This document shows positions 10,019 to 19,289 of a stretch of DNA of 64,000 nucleotides, piece after piece. The stretch is from Dorea_A sp016295505. Its GTDB lineage: Bacteria; Bacillota; Clostridia; Lachnospirales; Lachnospiraceae. The translations under genes and the position numbers were made by a program. The number at the start of each line of letters is the position of its first letter. Within the stretch, counting starts at the first letter, position 1. The notes under the pieces are model-generated. The model worked only from the letters and a program-made list of their open reading frames with translations. It did not search any database and was not told where the DNA came from. The stretch lies in the NCBI RefSeq assembly GCF_039832105.1, contig NZ_JBDOHS010000013.1, positions 12,653-76,652 on the forward strand, in the 5' to 3' direction.

Positions 10019-10564
10019 TTAATAGACGATTGCTTCCGCAATTTCTTTTGCTTTTTCTTCTCCTGCCAGAACTTCTACCAGCTTCAGTGCAAAATCAATG
10101 GCAGTTCCCACGCCCTGCCCGGTAATGATATTACCATCTCTCATAACCGGGGTACGTGTCAATATCGCATCCTTTATCTGTGATTCTACTCCCGGATAGC
10201 AGGTAGCACGTTTCCCCTGAAGGATCCCGATCTCATCAAGTACCGTCGGTGCCGCACAGATCGCCCCGATATATTTTTCTTCTTCTGCAAATCTTAAGAG
10301 AACTTTTTTCAGTCCTTCATGCTCCTTCAGATTCGTGGTTCCCGGCATTCCTCCCGGCAGCACGATCATATCGGTCTCTGAAAAATCCACTTCATCAAAC
10401 AGATCTTCTGTCTGCACGTTAATTCCATGCGCGCCGTGAACGGTAAAATCATCCGTAATAGAAACTGTATCTACATAAATCTTTGCTCTTCTCAACAGAT
10501 CAACCGCCGTCAGAGCTTCTACTTCTTCAAAACCATCTGCTAACATAACACTTACTTTTTTCAT
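10019..10564 (-). CDS. DJ-1/PfpI family protein (ThiJ/YajL-like)
   Basis: A 181-aa class I glutamine-amidotransferase-like protein of the DJ-1/PfpI superfamily. The reactive Cys103 sits in the nucleophile elbow AICAAP and the conserved Glu15 in GFEEVEA. Such proteins act in stress protection or deglycation; the exact substrate cannot be read from sequence. The start at 10564 is preferred because AAGGAGG lies 9 nt upstream, whereas the ATG three codons earlier directly abuts the ribosome site. It is followed closely by the lipoprotein gene. Confidence 0.9.
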   Translation of the reverse strand: MKKVSVMLADGFEEVEALTAVDLLRRAKIYVDTVSITDDFTVHGAHGINVQTEDLFDEVDFSETDMIVLPGGMPGTTNLKEHEGLKKVLLRFAEEEKYIGAICAAPTVLDEIGILQGKRATCYPGVESQIKDAILTRTPVMRDGNIITGQGVGTAIDFALKLVEVLAGEEKAKEIAEAIVY

Positions 10565-10640
10565 CTCAATCATCCTCCTTAATCAATCATTTTAACACTA
10601 CTATCCTCAGGTGTACAAGAGTAAGCTTCTGATGTTATAC

Positions 10641-10646
10641 TATAAT
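10641..10646 (+). promoter_or_regulatory. Probable -10 element for the CYTH gene
   Basis: A perfect TATAAT lies 33 nt upstream of the CYTH start; a GGAGG ribosome site follows at about 10664-10669. The -35 region is weak. Confidence 0.5.
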
Positions 10647-10678
10647 ATGATAATATAACACAATGGAGGTCCGACATT

Positions 10679-11122
10679 ATGGAAATCGAACGCAAATATC
10701 TTGTTTCTGATATACCGGAACATCTGGAAATCTACCCATGCCGGCAGATTGAACAGGGCTATCTGAATACCAGCCCGGTCGTGCGTATCCGAAAGGATAA
10801 CGACAAATATGAACTTACTTATAAATCCAAAGGCCATATGGCACGCATAGAATACAATCTCCCGTTAACAAAGGAGGCTTACGGGCATCTTCTGACAAAA
10901 ATCGACGGGCGCCTGATTCAAAAAAAGCGCTATATGATCCCAATCTCCTCTGAACTGACCGCAGAACTGGACATCTTTGAAGGGGAACTGGCACCTCTGA
11001 CTCTTGTAGAAGTCGAATTTTCCTCTGAAGAAGAGGCCAATACCTTCACTGCCCCTGAATGGTTCGGAGAAGATGTAACATTTTCCGGCGAATACCATAA
11101 CAGCCATCTGAGCCAGATATAA
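10679..11122 (+). CDS. CYTH-domain triphosphate-binding protein
   Basis: A 147-aa single-domain CYTH protein (adenylate cyclase CyaB / thiamine triphosphatase superfamily). The signature EIERK lies at residues 2-6, followed by the alternating charged strands that line the triphosphate tunnel (VVRIRKDNDKYELTYKSKG, then EYNLPLTKE). Members hydrolyse inorganic tripolyphosphate or nucleoside triphosphates; which one applies here is not readable. It is a stand-alone gene divergent from the DJ-1 gene. Its last codons and stop are inside a 35-nt perfect palindrome. Confidence 0.88.
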   Translation: MEIERKYLVSDIPEHLEIYPCRQIEQGYLNTSPVVRIRKDNDKYELTYKSKGHMARIEYNLPLTKEAYGHLLTKIDGRLIQKKRYMIPISSELTAELDIFEGELAPLTLVEVEFSSEEEANTFTAPEWFGEDVTFSGEYHNSHLSQI

Positions 11123-11148
11123 TGCAACAATTTGTTGCATTATATCTG
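11114..11148. repeat. 35-nt perfect palindrome across the CYTH stop codon
   Basis: Two 17-nt arms (11114-11130 and 11132-11148) are exact inverse complements around a single central T, containing TGCAACAA/TTGTTGCA. It includes the CYTH stop (11120-11122) and lies about 85 nt upstream of the XRE regulator start. There is no U-run, so a plain terminator is less likely than a protein-binding site or cruciform. Confidence 0.85.
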
Positions 11149-11233
11149 ATTGCTACGTTTCGATGCATAGATATGAATTTATTGTCCAAATTGCTATACT
11201 ATCAAGTAAATTCACTTGTGGGGGTACAACATT

Positions 11234-11641
11234 ATGCCGAACGTACAATTGGCCAACAACCTGCGTTATCTCAGAAAAAAACACAATCTGACTCAGGATG
11301 ATGTATCCAGAGTATTGAACATATCCAGACAGGCATATTCGAATTATGAAACCAGCAACCGGACTCCGGATCTTGATACCCTGATCTGTCTGTCCAGTTA
11401 TTACCATATTTCACTGGATGATCTGGCATTTCGCAGCCTTCCGGGGATGACTGCGTCTTCCGATACCCTCCGCGAAACTCCCGTTTCATATACTCTTACA
11501 TCAGATAAAAATACCGGTAATTCTATCTATCTCACCGAAGAAGAACTGAATCTGATTCTCAGATTCCGCACCCTCTCCCGTGAGAACAAACAGATCATTA
11601 CCGGTTTTCTGCATTCTAATTCCAACTCTCCCGCTGACTAA
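11234..11641 (+). CDS. XRE-family transcriptional regulator
   Basis: A 135-aa protein with an N-terminal Cro/CI-type helix-turn-helix (about residues 5-60): NLRYLRKKHNLTQDDVSRVLNIS-type layout with the TQ..VS...NISRQAYSNYE core and the DTLICLSSYYHISLDDL tail. The C-terminal part is low in recognisable features. The ATG at 11234 is chosen over an in-frame TTG at 11216 because GGGGG lies about 9 nt upstream of it. A possible -10 TATACT lies at 11194. Its stop overlaps the lysC stop tail-to-tail by 4 nt. Target unknown; the adjacent palindrome is an obvious candidate. Confidence 0.88.
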   Translation: MPNVQLANNLRYLRKKHNLTQDDVSRVLNISRQAYSNYETSNRTPDLDTLICLSSYYHISLDDLAFRSLPGMTASSDTLRETPVSYTLTSDKNTGNSIYLTEEELNLILRFRTLSRENKQIITGFLHSNSNSPAD

Positions 11642-12846
11642 TCACCCAATGCAAATCCATCGTGTACTGCATTCATTGCTTTTTCAATATCTTTCTCTGC
11701 AACCAGTACTGTAATACGGATCTCAGATGTTGATATCATATTGATATTTACTCTGGAATTATACAGACATTCGAACATCTTCGCCGCAACACCCGGATTA
11801 CTCATCATTCCTGCACCTACCACTGAAAGCTTTGCAACATTTTCATTCCAGGTAATCTGCTGGATCGTAAGTCTTTCTTTGTTGGATTCCAGAACATCCA
11901 GTGCATTCTGCAGATCATCCGTCGCAACTGTAAATGAGATGTCTTTTGTTCCCTCTCGACCTACAGACTGAAGAATAATATCTACATTGATGTTATTTGC
12001 TGCAAGCGTATTAAAAATAGCAAATGCTGTTCCCGGCTTATCTTCTACTCCGATCACAGAGATTCTGGTCGTATTCTTATCGGCCGCCACACCTGTAACT
12101 AACAATTTTTCCATATTTGAACCCTCCTTGACTACGGTACCTTCTGAACGGTTCAGGCTGGACCGCACCACTAATTCTACATTGTATTTTTTTGCCATCT
12201 CAACAGATCTGTTGTGAAGTACTTTTGCTCCGAGACTTGCAAGCTCGAGCATCTCATCATAAGTAATGGCATCCAGTTTTTTCGCCGTCTTTACAACTCT
12301 CGGATCTGCTGTAAATACTCCGTCTACATCCGTATAGATCTCACATTTGTCTGCATGCAGCACTGCTGCAAGTGCAACCGCTGTAGTATCAGATCCTCCG
12401 CGGCCAAGGGTTGTAATATCGTCATATTTATTCACTCCCTGGAATCCGGTAATGATCACGATCTTCCGGGAATCCAGTTCATGACGGATTCTTTCGGTAT
12501 CTACACGTTTGAATCTGGCATTGCCATAACGTGAAGTGGAATGCATTCTGACCTGAAATGCATTTAAAGATACTGCCGGAACATCCAGCGCCTGCATTGC
12601 CATCGCCATCAGCGACACAGACACCTGCTCACCGGTCGTAAGGAGCATATCCAGCTCTCTCTTCTTTGCATTCGGATTGATCGAATTTGCCAGGTCGATC
12701 AATTCATCGGTTGTATCTCCCATAGCAGAGAGAACAACTACTACATCATTTCCTGCTTTATAGTCTTCAATGCAGCGTCTGGCAACATTAAAAATTCTTT
12801 CCTGATTGGCCACAGAACTGCCGCCGAATTTTTTTACTATTAACAT
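11638..12846 (-). CDS. lysC: Aspartate kinase
   Basis: A 402-aa aspartokinase, the first step from aspartate to lysine, threonine and methionine. The N-terminal kinase domain begins with the KFGGSSV motif, and the GRGGSDTTA substrate loop lies near 150. The C-terminal third has two ACT domains (from about VTGVAADKNTTRISV) that bind regulatory amino acids. Length matches monofunctional Firmicute enzymes. Its start overlaps the end of the upstream phosphoglycerate-mutase-like gene, which implies translational coupling in an operon with hom. No lysine riboswitch is present in front. Confidence 0.96.
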   Translation of the reverse strand: MLIVKKFGGSSVANQERIFNVARRCIEDYKAGNDVVVVLSAMGDTTDELIDLANSINPNAKKRELDMLLTTGEQVSVSLMAMAMQALDVPAVSLNAFQVRMHSTSRYGNARFKRVDTERIRHELDSRKIVIITGFQGVNKYDDITTLGRGGSDTTAVALAAVLHADKCEIYTDVDGVFTADPRVVKTAKKLDAITYDEMLELASLGAKVLHNRSVEMAKKYNVELVVRSSLNRSEGTVVKEGSNMEKLLVTGVAADKNTTRISVIGVEDKPGTAFAIFNTLAANNINVDIILQSVGREGTKDISFTVATDDLQNALDVLESNKERLTIQQITWNENVAKLSVVGAGMMSNPGVAAKMFECLYNSRVNINMISTSEIRITVLVAEKDIEKAMNAVHDGFALGD

Positions 12847-14051
12847 GTTTCCTCCTGTAACAAGTGCCCTATTAGTCTATAACCGTCAGACCAGTTTCTT
12901 CCGGTTGTGGCTGCTGTTTTCTCGTTGTAAGCGTTCTTTCCTTCTTTACTTTCGGTACTGTCATATAACAGATACGGAACAGGTTCTCCGGTATGTGTTC
13001 GCACCTCAATCGGAGTCGGATGATCCGGCAGTACCAGAACGCGGTAATCCTCACCGGCGTCTTTCAGACCATCAACCAATACCCGGAGCACTTCTGCATC
13101 AACCTTTTCGATTGCTGTAATCTTATCAGTAATGCTTCCCTGATGCCCCATCTCGTCCGGAGCCTCCACATGAATATAGGCAAAATCATATCCATCCCGG
13201 GTAAGTGCCTGCACTGCAGCAGTTGCTTTTCCCCTGTAATTCGTATGAAGTCCTCCATTTGCACCTTCTACAATGATACGGTCCATTCCGGCACCGACTG
13301 CAATACCCTTTAACAGATCTACCGCAGAGATCATCACACCTTTTTTGCCGGTACGTTCCTCAAAAGAAGTCAGTGACGGCTTTTTCCCTGCTCCCCAGAA
13401 CCATGCAGAATTTGCCGGATGAAGGCCCTTCTTTCGGCGTTCTTCATTCAGCGGATGATGATTCAGAATCTCATAACTCTTCTTCATCATCTCCCTGAGC
13501 ACTGCATCTTCCGGCAGATAATCACCGATTACTTTTGTAAGTATATCATGCGGGGGCGTCAGTTCCACTACTTTTCCGTTTTTCCAGATCAGAAGATGGC
13601 GGTAGCTGGTTCCCACATAGAATTCATACCCTTCCTTTTTCAGTCCTTCTTTCAGCGCTTCCATAAGCACGGCTGCATCTTCTGTACTGATCTCGTCCGA
13701 ACTGTGATCAATCATCGTCCGATCCTCATATGCGCCTTCTTCTTCAGATAATGTTACAATATTACACCGGAAAGATACATCCGTCTCTTCCATATCCACG
13801 CCTATACTAAGCGCTTCCAGAGGTGAACGTCCTGTATAATATATCTTCGGATCATATCCCATAACCGCCAGATTCGCAGTATCGCTTCCCGGAGCCATTC
13901 CTTCCGGAACCATCGATGCCATACCAAGTTCCGCTTTGGCTGCCAGCCCGTCCATCACCGGGGTAACGGCTGCTTCCAGTGTTGTCTTTCCTTCCAGTTC
14001 TTCCAATGGTCTTCCGGCCATTCCATCTCCAAGCACTACAATGTACTTCAT
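12840..14051 (-). CDS. Phosphoglycerate-mutase-like metalloenzyme, proposed homoserine kinase (TIGR02535/ApgM family)
   Basis: A 403-aa alkaline-phosphatase-superfamily protein of the cofactor-independent phosphoglycerate mutase (archaeal ApgM) type. Visible motifs are VVLGDGMAGRP at the N-terminus (metal ligand Asp), GSDTANLAVMGYDP with the phosphorylatable Ser, HVEAPDEMGHQG, and LPDHPTP near the C-terminus. This subfamily has been proposed to act as an analogous homoserine kinase where it occurs in threonine loci, which is its setting here: hom upstream, lysC overlapping downstream. No GHMP-type thrB is visible in the window. The start at 14051 is chosen because the family begins MKYIVVLGDG and a GTGAGG ribosome site precedes it. 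The homoserine kinase role is inferred from context. Confidence 0.88.
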   Translation of the reverse strand: MKYIVVLGDGMAGRPLEELEGKTTLEAAVTPVMDGLAAKAELGMASMVPEGMAPGSDTANLAVMGYDPKIYYTGRSPLEALSIGVDMEETDVSFRCNIVTLSEEEGAYEDRTMIDHSSDEISTEDAAVLMEALKEGLKKEGYEFYVGTSYRHLLIWKNGKVVELTPPHDILTKVIGDYLPEDAVLREMMKKSYEILNHHPLNEERRKKGLHPANSAWFWGAGKKPSLTSFEERTGKKGVMISAVDLLKGIAVGAGMDRIIVEGANGGLHTNYRGKATAAVQALTRDGYDFAYIHVEAPDEMGHQGSITDKITAIEKVDAEVLRVLVDGLKDAGEDYRVLVLPDHPTPIEVRTHTGEPVPYLLYDSTESKEGKNAYNEKTAATTGRNWSDGYRLIGHLLQEETC

Positions 14052-14116
14052 GTCCTCACTCCCATTCCTTTTCTGCCTGATCATCAAAGTCCAGATATCC
14101 GGAGACATCTCGACTG

Positions 14117-15346
14117 CTATTTCTGATCTTCCACTCGTATCATATGTAATATCTGGTCTTTATACAACTTTGATCTGGTCTCATAATCTCCTTCCATCAT
14201 CACCGGCGTTATGAATCCGAATTCTCCCTTCAGCTCAGGAACTTCAACAATCTCAACCTCTCCAAAAGACTCTTTCAGTGCCGGAAGCATCTCGCCTGCA
14301 TCTCCCTTGATACGAATAAAGAATCTTCTCTTTGCATCTGCTTTATCTTCCAGATGAAGCTTTTCTTCTTTCCACATCGTCATGATGTTGCGGTTCAGAT
14401 GCTTGGCCGCATCTACTACATCAGCAACAACCGCACTGGCAGTCGGAAGCTTACCTGCTCCGCTTCCATAGAACATTGCATCTCCCAGCACATTTCCATG
14501 TACAAAGATTGCATTGAATACATCATTTACATTATATAATGGATGTTCCGGATAGAGCATACACGGAGCAACGATGGCATGCAGTCTGTTTCCTGCATAA
14601 CGTTTGCTGGAAGCCAGAAGCTTGATCGTTGTTCCCATTGCTTTCGCATATTTCATGTCTTCTACTGTGATCTCCGTGATTCCCTCACAGTATATGTCTT
14701 CAAAATCCACCTGCTGTCCCGAGATCAGCGAAGACAGGATCGCAATTTTTCTGCAGGCATCATAGCCTTCCACATCCGCTTCCGGATTGCGTTCGGCATA
14801 GCCATTTGCCTGTGCTTCCTTAAGAACAGTATCGTAATCTGCACCTTCATAGAACATCTTTGTCAGCATATAATTGGTCGTTCCATTCAGGATACCTGTG
14901 ATTTCTTCAATCTCATCTGCTGTCAGTGAAGAGTTGAGCGGACGAATGATCGGAATTCCACCTCCGACACTTGCCTCAAACAGGAAATTGATGTTGTGCT
15001 CTGCAGCAATTGAAAGAAGCTCCGCACCATGTGCTGCCACAAGTGCCTTATTGGAGGTTGCAACACTCTTTCCGGCCTGCAGACATTTCTTTACAAACGT
15101 ATAAGCCGGCTCAATTCCTCCCATGACTTCTACCACGATCTGAATATCATCATCCCCAAGGATCGTATCAAAATCATGTATAATTTTTTCCTGCACCGGA
15201 TCTCCCGGAAAATCCTTAAGATCAAGCACATACTTTACATTCAGTTCATCCCCGATCCGCTGGTTGATCCGGGCTCCGTTGGTATTGATTACCTCGACCA
15301 CTCCGGAACCTACGGTTCCATAACCCATAACTGCTATATTTATCAT
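14117..15346 (-). CDS. hom: Homoserine dehydrogenase
   Basis: A 409-aa NAD(P)-dependent homoserine dehydrogenase. It has a Rossmann GYGTVGSG motif at the N-terminus, the NGTTNYMLTKM substrate segment, the catalytic EADVEGYDACRK region, and a C-terminal ACT domain (from about RFFIRIKGDAGE) for threonine feedback. It lies 12 nt behind prfB and 65 nt ahead of the proposed homoserine kinase, so aspartate-family genes follow the secA-prfB unit. Confidence 0.96.
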   Translation of the reverse strand: MINIAVMGYGTVGSGVVEVINTNGARINQRIGDELNVKYVLDLKDFPGDPVQEKIIHDFDTILGDDDIQIVVEVMGGIEPAYTFVKKCLQAGKSVATSNKALVAAHGAELLSIAAEHNINFLFEASVGGGIPIIRPLNSSLTADEIEEITGILNGTTNYMLTKMFYEGADYDTVLKEAQANGYAERNPEADVEGYDACRKIAILSSLISGQQVDFEDIYCEGITEITVEDMKYAKAMGTTIKLLASSKRYAGNRLHAIVAPCMLYPEHPLYNVNDVFNAIFVHGNVLGDAMFYGSGAGKLPTASAVVADVVDAAKHLNRNIMTMWKEEKLHLEDKADAKRRFFIRIKGDAGEMLPALKESFGEVEIVEVPELKGEFGFITPVMMEGDYETRSKLYKDQILHMIRVEDQK

Positions 15347-15358
15347 AAAGTCCTCCCT

Positions 15359-16466
15359 CTATTTCTGCGCTGTTTTTTTCAGATAGGCATTGATGAATGA
15401 ATCAATATTTCCATCCAGAACAGCGGTTACATTACTGTTTTCCTCATTGGTTCTGTGATCCTTGACCATTGTATATGGCTGCATCACATAGGATCGGATC
15501 TGATTACCGAATCCAATTTCTTTCACTTCACCACGGATGTCAGATACTTTATCTGCCTGTTCCTGTTCTTTGATAAGCTTAAGCTTGGCCTTGAGCATCT
15601 GCATGGCTTTTTCTTTATTATGATGCTGAGATCTTTCATTCTGGCACTGTACTACGATTCCGGTAGGAAGGTGCGTAATTCGAATTGCGGAAGAAGTCTT
15701 ATTGACATGCTGTCCTCCCGCACCACTTGCACGATACGTATCAATCTTAAGATCCTCATCTGCAATCTCAATATCAATATCATCTTCAATATCCGGGATC
15801 ACATCCAGAGACGCGAATGAAGTCTGACGTTTTCCCGCTGAATTGAACGGTGAAATACGCACCAGCCTGTGGACTCCCTTTTCGGATTTCAGGTATCCAT
15901 AGGCATTTTCTCCATTCACTTCAAATGTGATTGCCTTGATTCCTGTAATATCTCCATCCAGATAATCCAGGACCTGAAGAGAAAATCCTTTTCTTTCCGC
16001 CCAGCGACTGTACATTCGATATAACATGTTCGCCCAGTCACAGGACTCCGTTCCTCCCGCTCCTGCATGAATCGTCACGATTGCATTGCAGGCATCATAT
16101 TCACCCGACAATAATGTCTGAATTCTCAGTCCCTCAAACAGGGATTCAAATTCCCGGATCTCTCCTCCGATTTCCTTGAACATAGAAGAATCTTCTTCCT
16201 CATATCCCATATCAATCAGAAGACAGATATCATCATATGATGTATATAGCTGATGAATGGTTTTTACCAGTTCCTGAAGATTCTTCAGTTCTTTCATCAG
16301 CTTCTGTGATTCCTCCGGATTATCCCAGAAACCTGGGTCTTCTACTTTACGTTCCAGCTCCTCGATTCTTCTCTCCTTGCCGGTTACGTCAAAGTGAATC
16401 CCTCATCTCGGCAAGAGGTTCTTCATAAGCATTCATTATACTTTTAAATTGATCTAATTCAACCAC
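15359..16466 (-). CDS. prfB: Peptide chain release factor 2, with programmed +1 frameshift
   Basis: RF2 recognises UGA/UAA stop codons. The gene is read in two frames. A GTG start at 16466, preceded by GAGGTG, begins VVELDQFKSIMNAYEE and runs 25 codons to an in-frame TGA at 16389-16391 within CTT TGA C. A +1 shift there continues as DVTGKERRIEELERK into the main frame, giving about 368 aa. The main part carries the GAGGQHVNKTSSA peptidyl-hydrolase motif. The slip site has an AGGGA Shine-Dalgarno-like element a few nt upstream. It lies 44 nt after secA, the usual secA-prfB pairing. Confidence 0.96.
16389..16404 (-). promoter_or_regulatory. RF2 autoregulatory frameshift site
   Basis: On the minus strand the order is AGGGA, a short spacer, CTT, then TGA followed by C: the known slippery arrangement in which scarce RF2 lets the ribosome slip +1 past UGA and make more RF2. 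Confidence 0.95.
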
Positions 16467-16510
16467 TTTCTTCACCTCTTTCTATTTAATGATCAAGCCT
16501 GCTGGTGACA

Positions 16511-19075
16511 TTATTTTCGTCCGCAGCACTGCTTATATTTCTTTCCGCTTCCGCATGGGCACGGATCGTTTGGATATACTTTCTTTTCCGCACGTTTTTT
16601 CGGTGCACGGATCGCAGATTCATCTTTATTGGTACCTGTAACCTTCGCCACCTGTTCTCTCTCTACCTTCTGTTCCAGTTTTACATGGAAAATAGTACGT
16701 ACGGTATCCTCTGTAATACTTCTGGTCATCTCATCGAACATTTCATATCCGATCATCTTATACTCTACCTTTGGATCTCTCTGTCCGTAAGCCTGCAGAC
16801 CGATTCCCTGACGAAGCTGATCCATATCATCAATATGTGCCATCCACTTCGCATCAATCACTTTCAGAAGAACCACACGTTCAATCTCACGTATCTGCTC
16901 TGTCTCCGGGAATTCGGATTCTTTCATCTCATAAGCCTTTGCTGCACGTTCCTTCAGCATATGTTTCAGTTTTTTCTGATTCATATCCCTGACATCATCT
17001 TCTGTAACAGGCGCCATCGGGATTGTATTATGGATGGTCATATTCAGTTCTGTCAGGTTCCACTCGTCATAGTCCTGATCGGCACTGGTGACCATATCTA
17101 CCACATTCTCCACATAATCATTCATCATATGGAAGATAGAATCACGCATATTATCTCCGTCAAGAACATGGCGTCGCTCTTCATATATAATCTCTCTCTG
17201 TTCATTCATTACCTGATCATATTCCAACAGGTTCTTTCGAATTCCAAAGTTATTGCTCTCAATCTTTTCCTGTGCTTTTTCAATTGCACTGGAAAGCATC
17301 TTATGTTCGATCTGTTCTCCTTCTTCCACGCCCAGCGCACTGAACACATTCATCAGTTTCTCGGATCCAAAGAGACGCATCAGATCATCTTCCAGAGAGA
17401 TATAGAATCTGGATTCTCCCGGATCTCCCTGTCGTCCGGAACGACCACGCAGCTGATTGTCAATTCGTCTGGATTCATGACGCTCAGTACCGATGATCTT
17501 CAGACCGCCTGCTGCTCTTGCCTCATCATCCAGCTTAATATCCGTACCACGTCCGGCCATATTGGTGGCGATGGTTACTGCATCATGTACACCTGCCTGT
17601 GCAACGATTTCGGCTTCCATCTCATGGAATTTGGCGTTCAACACATTATGTTTGATTCCGCGGCGTTTCAGCATGCCACTCAGAAGCTCGGAATTTTCAA
17701 TCGTAATCGTACCAACCAGTACCGGCTGATGTCTCTCATGAGCTTCTTCAATTGCGTCACAGACAGCACGGAACTTTTCTTTCTGTGTTTTATATACCGC
17801 ATCCTCAAGATCCTTACGGATAACCGGAACATTGGTCGGGATCTCAATAACGTCCATTCCATAGATCTCACGGAATTCTTTTTCTTCCGTCAATGCAGTA
17901 CCTGTCATACCTGCTTTCTTTGTGAACTTATTAAACAGGTTCTGGAATGTAATGGTTGCCAGCGTTTTACTTTCCCGTTTTACCTTTACATGCTCCTTTG
18001 CTTCAATTGCCTGATGAAGTCCATCTGAATAACGACGTCCAGGCATAATACGACCTGTAAATTCATCAACAATCAGAACTTCATCATCTTTTACGACATA
18101 ATCCTTATCGCGGAACATCAGATTATGTGCCCGGAGCGCCAGGATGATATTATGCTGAATTTCCAGATTTTCCGGATCTGCAAGGTTGTCAATATGGAAG
18201 AACTTCTCAACCTTTTTCACACCATCCTCTGTCAGATTGATATTCTTTTCTTTCTCATTTACAATAAAATCCCCGGTCTCTTCAATCTCTTCACCCATGA
18301 TTGCATTGATCTTGGAGAACTCTCCACTGGCTTCTCCCCGTTCCAGCTGCCGTGCCAGAATATCACACGCATCATAGAGCTTTGTTGACTTTCCACTCTG
18401 TCCGGATATGATCAGCGGAGTTCTTGCTTCGTCAATCAATACAGAGTCAACCTCATCGATCAGGGCATAATTCAGCCCTCTCTGAACCAGCTGTTCCTTA
18501 TATATAACCATATTGTCTCTCAGATAATCGAATCCCAGCTCATTGTTTGTAACATAAGTAATGTCACAATTGTATGCCGCACGCCGTTCATCATTATCCA
18601 TACCGTTCAATACAACTCCGACCGTCAGTCCCAGAAATTCGTGAACCTGTCCCATCCACTCAGCATCTCGCTTTGCCAGATAATCATTGACCGTTACAAC
18701 GTGAACTCCTTTTCCGGACAATGCATTCAGATATGCCGGAAGTGTTGCAACCAGTGTCTTTCCCTCACCGGTCTTCATCTCAGCGATACGTCCCTGATGA
18801 AGAATAATTCCACCAATCAGCTGTACACGATAATGCTTCATTCCAAGTGTACGATATGCTGCTTCCCGAACGGCCGCATATGCTTCCGGGAGAATATCAT
18901 CCAGAGTCTCACCATTTGCAAGACGCTCTTTGAATTCTTTCGTTTTATTTCTGAGCTCTTCATCCGAAAGACTCTGCATCTCAGAATCAAGCGCTTCAAT
19001 TGCATCTGCGATCGGATAGATTCTTTTCAATTCATTTTCACTGTGCGTTCCAAATAATTTCTGTATTAAACCCAT
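16511..19075 (-). CDS. secA: Preprotein translocase ATPase SecA
   Basis: An 854-aa SecA motor that pushes preproteins through SecYEG. It has Walker A TGEGKT in the first nucleotide-binding domain, DEVDSVLIDEARTPLIISG, the preprotein cross-linking domain, the second helicase half with ATNMAGRGTDI and RGRSGRQGDPG, and a C-terminal zinc-binding tail with CPCGSGKKYKQCC. The start at 19075 (MGLIQKLFG) matches the family; the longer reading adds a non-conserved leader. A good minus-strand promoter lies about 60 nt upstream. Confidence 0.97.
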   Translation of the reverse strand: MGLIQKLFGTHSENELKRIYPIADAIEALDSEMQSLSDEELRNKTKEFKERLANGETLDDILPEAYAAVREAAYRTLGMKHYRVQLIGGIILHQGRIAEMKTGEGKTLVATLPAYLNALSGKGVHVVTVNDYLAKRDAEWMGQVHEFLGLTVGVVLNGMDNDERRAAYNCDITYVTNNELGFDYLRDNMVIYKEQLVQRGLNYALIDEVDSVLIDEARTPLIISGQSGKSTKLYDACDILARQLERGEASGEFSKINAIMGEEIEETGDFIVNEKEKNINLTEDGVKKVEKFFHIDNLADPENLEIQHNIILALRAHNLMFRDKDYVVKDDEVLIVDEFTGRIMPGRRYSDGLHQAIEAKEHVKVKRESKTLATITFQNLFNKFTKKAGMTGTALTEEKEFREIYGMDVIEIPTNVPVIRKDLEDAVYKTQKEKFRAVCDAIEEAHERHQPVLVGTITIENSELLSGMLKRRGIKHNVLNAKFHEMEAEIVAQAGVHDAVTIATNMAGRGTDIKLDDEARAAGGLKIIGTERHESRRIDNQLRGRSGRQGDPGESRFYISLEDDLMRLFGSEKLMNVFSALGVEEGEQIEHKMLSSAIEKAQEKIESNNFGIRKNLLEYDQVMNEQREIIYEERRHVLDGDNMRDSIFHMMNDYVENVVDMVTSADQDYDEWNLTELNMTIHNTIPMAPVTEDDVRDMNQKKLKHMLKERAAKAYEMKESEFPETEQIREIERVVLLKVIDAKWMAHIDDMDQLRQGIGLQAYGQRDPKVEYKMIGYEMFDEMTRSITEDTVRTIFHVKLEQKVEREQVAKVTGTNKDESAIRAPKKRAEKKVYPNDPCPCGSGKKYKQCCGRK

Positions 19076-19132
19076 ATTGACTGTATGCTCCTTACTACTA
19101 ATTATAGTCACAATACGACCACTCTAATCCCC

Positions 19133-19161
19133 ATTCTAGCACTATCTATAATTCAATTCAA
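19133..19161 (-). promoter_or_regulatory. Sigma-A-type promoter for secA-prfB
   Basis: On the minus strand, TTGAAT (19156-19161) and TAGAAT (19133-19138) are separated by 17 nt, ending about 57 nt before the secA start. Confidence 0.65.
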
Positions 19162-19212
19162 CCCGTTTATAAAGTGTTCACAAACTGTTTACCTCGCTGT
19201 TACAGTTCACTC

Positions 19213-19277
19213 CGTACCAGAAAGATAGCATCTGCCTTCTGCATGCAGGAAAGGGCAGATGCTATCTTTCTGGTACG
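19213..19277. repeat. 24-bp perfect inverted repeat upstream of secA
   Basis: Arms 19213-19236 and 19254-19277 are exact inverse complements (outer end CGTACCAG...CTGGTACG), around a 17-nt loop that itself holds CTGCATGCAG. There is no U-run on either strand, so it does not look like an ordinary terminator. Confidence 0.85.
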
Positions 19278-19289
19278 AGGGAACTCGTA

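Noticed and set aside
12847..15346. Lysine riboswitch or threonine leader in the hom/lysC operon
   Set aside because: Gaps between these genes are 65 nt or less, or overlap; there is no room for such a leader.
16505..18028. A 507-codon plus-strand open frame
   Set aside because: It lies wholly antisense to secA, is rich in Cys, His and Phe with no recognisable domain, and is a by-product of secA codon use.
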